64,000 nucleotides of DNA from contig CAZITQ010000019.1 of assembly GCA_964542165.1 (NCBI GenBank), positions 1-64,000 on the forward strand, given 5' to 3'. The DNA is from CAYTBN01 sp964542165. GTDB taxonomy: Bacteria; Myxococcota_A; UBA796; UBA9615; CAYRNR01. The notes beneath the pieces are model-generated. The model searched no databases. It saw only the letters and a program-made list of their open reading frames with translations, and was not told the origin of the DNA. The translations under genes were made by a program, and so were the position numbers. Shown here in pieces: positions 60,561-64,000 of this stretch (position 1 is its first letter; each line of letters begins with the position of its first letter).

Positions 60561-62294
60561 ATGCAGGACGCCCCCCCCGCCACGGACGCCCCCCCCTCCC
60601 CCCGGGAGCGGGCGCGCGCCGTCCTCCGCCGCGCCGGCTGGATCGCCGGGGAGGGGCTCCTCAGCGCGGTGGTGTGCACGGTCACGTTGCTGGTGGCCTA
60701 CCCCCACCTGTGGTGGCTGATTCGCGCGCGCACCCTGGTGCGGGTGACCGATCTCTACCGCCCTGGCGACTACGGCGGCACCCTGTTCCTCATCGCCCGG
60801 GCGCTGGAGGGGGAGACCGGCCACCGCTCGACCCTGCTGGCGTACCCGCGGGGCTTCCCCTTCGGCGGTGACTTCTCCAATCAGGTGATCACCGACCTGA
60901 TGTCCCTGCCGGTGCGGCTCCTGGACATGCCGCTGGGCTACAACGTCTCGATCGTGGGCATGCTGGCGACCAACGGGATGGCGGTCTACCTGGCCGCACG
61001 GCTGTGGAAGACCGCCGTCGTACCGTCGCTGGCCGGAGCCGCCATCGCAACGATCACGCCGCTCATCGCCGAGGAGGTCCTGTCGGGCCGACCGGTCTCG
61101 AGCTGGTGGGGGCCCGCGGTCGCCGCGACCGCCCTGTGCGCCGCCGCGATCCCCTCGTGGAAGCGGTTGTGGCTGGCCGTGCCGGGTGTGTTGATGCTGG
61201 GTCTGGCGATCCGGGTCTACGCGTACGCGCCGGTGCTGCTGCTGCCGTGGACGGCGCTGATCGGGCTGGCCGCCCTGTGGCCGCTGGACCGCTGGAAGCC
61301 GGTCCGGGCGTTGATCGTCCTGGCCCTGGCCGCGGGTGTGGCCTGGTGGGCGCTCCAGGAGGCCCTGAGCGCCGGTCCCTCGGGCTACCTCAACGTCCAG
61401 CCCAGCCTCAAGCAGCACGCGCTGTCGATCAAGGACATCACCGATCTCGGACGGGGCGGGGCGAACTATCAGCGGATCCCGGCCTCGACGATGCTGGTGG
61501 CCCTCGTGGCATCCGCGGTGAGCTGGCGCTGGGCGCGGGCCTGGCTCCCGGTGACCCTGGCGGCGACCGCGCTCGTCGTCGTGGCGTTGGGGGCGTCCCT
61601 GTACGGACGGGGCGAGCTGATCACCGTCGATCCGCGCATGCCCTACACCTGGCTGATGGACCACGTCCGCTACCTGTGGGGCTGCCCACGGCCCACCCGC
61701 TACGGCATGGCGGGGGGCCTGCTGGTGGCGCTGTGGATGGCGTTGGCCCTGGGCGGGATGTGGCACCTCAAGCGGCGAGCGTGGCGATGGCTCGGGCGGG
61801 TCGGCGCGGTGCTCGCGGTCGCGGCGATGCTGTACCAGGTCAAGCACACCGACGAGTTCGCGTGGTACCCGGCCTGGCCGCCGCTGCCCCAGCTGGAGGT
61901 GGTGGAGGGCGACCGGGTCCTGGTGGACGTGCCGCTGGCCTTCCGGGGCGACAAGGCCATTCTCTCCATGGTCGCCTACGCCCGCGTCCCCCGTTTCAAC
62001 CCCCCCAGCGCCAAGTTCCGGCCCTGGTGGCAGAACCTGGACAAGGGGTCGTTCCCGCTGCTGACCGCGCTGGGGACGATCCAGCACGGCGAGGAGATCC
62101 CCGCCGAGGTGATGGAAGCCGTCGTGGCTGGCCCGCCCGAGGTGGTCGAGCACGGGCTGCGGCACGTGGTGGTCCACCCCCGGCAGCTGGACCAGGCGTC
62201 GCTCGCCCGATACGAGGCGCTGCTGGGCGCGATGGGCGCGACAGTCGTGTCCGTGGACGACTGGCTGGCGATCTACGAACTCCCCGCCGATTGA
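60561..62294 (+). CDS. Polytopic membrane protein, GT-C-like architecture
   Basis: A 577-residue membrane protein with about ten helices (GEGLLSAVVCTVTLLVAYPHL, VPSLAGAAIATITPLIAEEVL, LWLAVPGVLMLGLAIRVYAYAP, TMLVALVASAVSWRW and others) and a soluble C-terminal domain (residues about 455-577, LEVVEGDRVLVDVPLAFRGDK to VVHPRQLDQASLARYEALL). The first lumenal loop has an acidic pair (VRVTDLYRPGDYGGTLFLI), as GT-C enzymes use for catalysis. Gross layout mirrors the DUF2079-like protein immediately upstream, and both end in a soluble domain. No sugar-transfer substrate is identifiable. The group with the SGNH-like gene downstream suggests envelope polysaccharide modification. Confidence 0.75.
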   Translation: MQDAPPATDAPPSPRERARAVLRRAGWIAGEGLLSAVVCTVTLLVAYPHLWWLIRARTLVRVTDLYRPGDYGGTLFLIARALEGETGHRSTLLAYPRGFPFGGDFSNQVITDLMSLPVRLLDMPLGYNVSIVGMLATNGMAVYLAARLWKTAVVPSLAGAAIATITPLIAEEVLSGRPVSSWWGPAVAATALCAAAIPSWKRLWLAVPGVLMLGLAIRVYAYAPVLLLPWTALIGLAALWPLDRWKPVRALIVLALAAGVAWWALQEALSAGPSGYLNVQPSLKQHALSIKDITDLGRGGANYQRIPASTMLVALVASAVSWRWARAWLPVTLAATALVVVALGASLYGRGELITVDPRMPYTWLMDHVRYLWGCPRPTRYGMAGGLLVALWMALALGGMWHLKRRAWRWLGRVGAVLAVAAMLYQVKHTDEFAWYPAWPPLPQLEVVEGDRVLVDVPLAFRGDKAILSMVAYARVPRFNPPSAKFRPWWQNLDKGSFPLLTALGTIQHGEEIPAEVMEAVVAGPPEVVEHGLRHVVVHPRQLDQASLARYEALLGAMGATVVSVDDWLAIYELPAD

Positions 62295-62391
62295 ACGACC
62301 TCCCCGGTTCCCGGCGCGAACTGCGACCGGTCGCCACCCCACCTTGAACTGTCCCTGCCCGTTGTTATCGTGAATCGCGGACGGGAGAAGC

Positions 62392-63477
62392 ATGCGACGG
62401 AAGCGCGGGCGCCTGGGCGAGATCGTACTGGCGCTGGCGATCCTCGCCGTTGTGGGCGCGATCGGCTGGCGGCTGATCCGGTTCAAGGAGGTTCGCGAGA
62501 TCGCCGCCGAAGGCGGTATGGACTACAACCGGCCCAGCCTCGACCGGATCCAGGTCACGGTGCCAGGTCGCCCACATTTCATCCCCGACCTGGTGAATCG
62601 GCCGGACACCATTCGCCGGTGGGTGACGTTCACCCTGTCCACCAACTCCCACGGATTTCGGGGCCCCGAGTACACCCTGGAGAAACCGGCCGGCAGCTTC
62701 CGCATCGCCTGTGTGGGCGAATGCGTGACGTACGGCAACGGGGTGGACGACGGCCAGGAGTACCCCTCGTTGCTGCAGGGCATGCTGGCCGATCGCTGGC
62801 CAGACCGCGCCTACGAGGTGGTCAACATCAGCCAGAACGTGGAACCATCGGACGTGTTCGCCCTGTTCGAGCACAGCGCCCTCCCCGCCGATCCGGACGT
62901 GGTGGTCCTCTCACCGGGATCGGACAGCGTGTTCATCGAGGATCACGTGGGCGGGGCCCCCTTCCGGCTCACGCTGGATCCGGCCACGTACGAACGGTTC
63001 CTGGGGGAGTACACCCGCGATATGGACACGATCCTGAGCCGCTCGCGGGAGCGCGGCATACGCCTCGTGCTGGTGACCCCCACCATCAACAGCTTCTTCT
63101 ATCCGGATGGCCAGCGCTGGGTCGACGCCGTCAAGGACTTCGGCCAGGCTCACGGGCTGCCCGTGCTTGACTCGGCGGGGTTGTTCCAGGCGCGCGAGGC
63201 CCTCGACGGGCTGGTGCTGCGGTACGGCGACGACAACCAGCAGCTCGTGCGCTACGAGGGGGGCGAGGCCGAGGTGCTGATGGAGGCCGCCAGCGATCCG
63301 AGCTACCACGTGGCCCCGGAGATCTACGCGTACCTGGACGAACACCCCGGGATCTCGCCCCTGCTCAGCATCGACGAGAACCACCCCAATCCCCGGGGCC
63401 ACCGGCTGCTGGCGGACGAGCTGCTTCGGATCCTCGAGCATGAGGGCCTGCTGGAGCCAGCGCCCGCGGCACCTTGA
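62392..63477 (+). CDS. SGNH-fold protein with altered catalytic residues
   Basis: A 361-residue protein with an N-terminal anchor helix (EIVLALAILAVVGAIGW). The SGNH fold is evident (NSHGFRGPEY, FRIACVGECVTYGNGVDDGQEYPSLL, DENHPNPRGHRLLADELL). But block I, normally GDS, reads GEC (109-111), placing Cys at the nucleophile position. Block III, normally GxND, reads GSDS (176-179). The late D328/H331 pair is kept. It may be an inactive relative, a thiol-based acyltransferase, or use another residue. An intact SGNH hydrolase is encoded at 33963. GGGAG lies before ATG 62392. It follows two polytopic envelope genes in the same direction. Confidence 0.82.
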   Translation: MRRKRGRLGEIVLALAILAVVGAIGWRLIRFKEVREIAAEGGMDYNRPSLDRIQVTVPGRPHFIPDLVNRPDTIRRWVTFTLSTNSHGFRGPEYTLEKPAGSFRIACVGECVTYGNGVDDGQEYPSLLQGMLADRWPDRAYEVVNISQNVEPSDVFALFEHSALPADPDVVVLSPGSDSVFIEDHVGGAPFRLTLDPATYERFLGEYTRDMDTILSRSRERGIRLVLVTPTINSFFYPDGQRWVDAVKDFGQAHGLPVLDSAGLFQAREALDGLVLRYGDDNQQLVRYEGGEAEVLMEAASDPSYHVAPEIYAYLDEHPGISPLLSIDENHPNPRGHRLLADELLRILEHEGLLEPAPAAP

Positions 63478-63578
63478 GCGGGGGCGCGCGAACCACCGGC
63501 GCGGCGCACTACCGCGACCGGCGTCCCGACACCCGCGCGTCGCCGCCTCCGACCACGCTTCACCCCCCCTCGAGGCGC

Positions 63579-63607
63579 TTGATGCGTTGCCATGGGCCCC
63601 CTATGTT
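63579..63607 (+). promoter_or_regulatory. Sigma-70-like promoter candidate
   Basis: TTGATG (63579-63584) and TATGTT (63602-63607) are separated by 17 nt, close to the TTGACA/TATAAT consensus in a very GC-rich setting. The start codon of the secreted protein gene follows about 50 nt downstream. No footprint or transcript is available to confirm it. Confidence 0.4.
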
Positions 63608-63656
63608 CTGCTACGTCTCCCAACCTTCGGTCGAGATTCGAGGAAGAGAGCACCCC

Positions 63657-64000
63657 ATGCCTCATCGCCCCCCGTTCACGTCCCTGGCAATCCGAATCGT
63701 CCGAGCCGGAGATCGGGCCCACTGGCTCTCCGCGCTGGCGCTCGTGGCGGCCGTGGCCTGTGCGCCGACCTGGACGGCGTCGGCCCAGACGCTGGCGCCC
63801 ATCGACCGTGCGGCGGGTCCGTGCACGGACTGCGCGGTGGATGGATGGGCGATCGTGGTCAACTCCCCGGACGTGATCGTCGGCAACGGCGCGTGGCCTG
63901 GTGGGACCTACACGATGAGCGACATCGATGGCGGCCCCGTCGAGGGTTCCAACATGCAGCTCCTGCTGTCTGGTGGCGCCACCCGGGAGACCGTCGGGAC
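63657..64000 (+). CDS. Secreted protein, truncated by the window edge
   Basis: An open frame without a stop. ATG 63657 follows AGGAAGAGAG. The N-terminus is long and basic, then a signal peptide (WLSALALVAAVACAPTWTASAQ) probably cleaved after SAQ. The mature part begins TLAPIDRAAGPCTDCAVDG and continues with WAIVVNSPDVIVGNGAWPGG, a beta-rich style found in surface adhesin or cargo proteins. The CTDC pair may form a disulfide or bind metal. The family cannot be assigned from 115 residues; the gene continues to the right. Confidence 0.75.
   Translation, partial: MPHRPPFTSLAIRIVRAGDRAHWLSALALVAAVACAPTWTASAQTLAPIDRAAGPCTDCAVDGWAIVVNSPDVIVGNGAWPGGTYTMSDIDGGPVEGSNMQLLLSGGATRETVG

Overview
This is a very GC-rich, gene-dense bacterial window with about 42 genes. 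It reads like a member of the Myxococcota or a related former deltaproteobacterial lineage. The evidence is combined: four Ser/Thr protein kinases and an FHA protein, a MYXO-CTERM sorting tail, MopE-type metal-binding repeats, a CGxDGCGGxCGTC cysteine motif, and many lipoproteins with Asp-rich (GDDDT/DDDDD) linkers just after the lipobox. No tRNA, rRNA, CRISPR array, phage or intact insertion sequence was seen. The first 108 bases are G/C homopolymer and look like a bad contig end. A 100-N scaffold gap lies inside a kinase gene (11489-11588). The last gene runs off the right edge.

Layout. 1-7.0 kb: an FHA protein broken by an 8-bp tandem duplication, a PilT-like ATPase fused to a cyclic-nucleotide-binding domain, an SsnA-like aminohydrolase with an Fe-S/molybdopterin hydroxylase, and a possible 35-residue membrane protein. 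7-14 kb: a Tyr/Asp-rich lipoprotein, a DUF488 protein, a VWA lipoprotein, a kinase with a Cys-rich ectodomain, and a Cys-rich duplicated lipoprotein. 14-19 kb: secreted proteins, namely a jelly-roll lipoprotein, a clan-A glycoside hydrolase-like lipoprotein and a trypsin-like protease with MYXO-CTERM. 19-27.3 kb: a Cys/Met-metabolism PLP enzyme, then an ECF sigma factor overlapping a 2053-residue protein that joins an anti-sigma-like head, alpha-2-macroglobulin domains, about 12 membrane helices and a CxEQ thioester motif. 27-41 kb: lipoproteins, a V4R/PAS hybrid histidine kinase with a coupled membrane protein, an SGNH hydrolase, a CotH protein, a large exported protein with a coupled two-helix membrane protein, and a triheme cytochrome. 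41-49 kb (all minus strand): a cNMP-binding kinase, a CpaM-like methyltransferase, an HgcA-HgcB-like fusion, a peroxiredoxin-kinase fusion, a Kef-type antiporter and a creatininase-family amidase. 49-64 kb: two large exported proteins, a REP-like perfect inverted repeat, a small Cys-motif membrane protein, an MFS transporter, another kinase, a sigma-32-type factor, two polytopic envelope proteins, an SGNH-like protein with altered catalytic residues, and a truncated secreted protein.

How the genes work together. The strongest system candidates are (i) the 44.1-48.9 kb cluster, where a corrinoid/ferredoxin fusion and its methyltransferase (TGATG overlap) are bracketed by two sensor kinases, one of them carrying its own two-Cys peroxiredoxin; and (ii) the ATGA-coupled ECF sigma factor and membrane-embedded macroglobulin at 20.55-27.27 kb, which looks like an envelope-attack or protease sensor. 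Most other genes encode envelope, secreted or signalling proteins rather than core metabolism.
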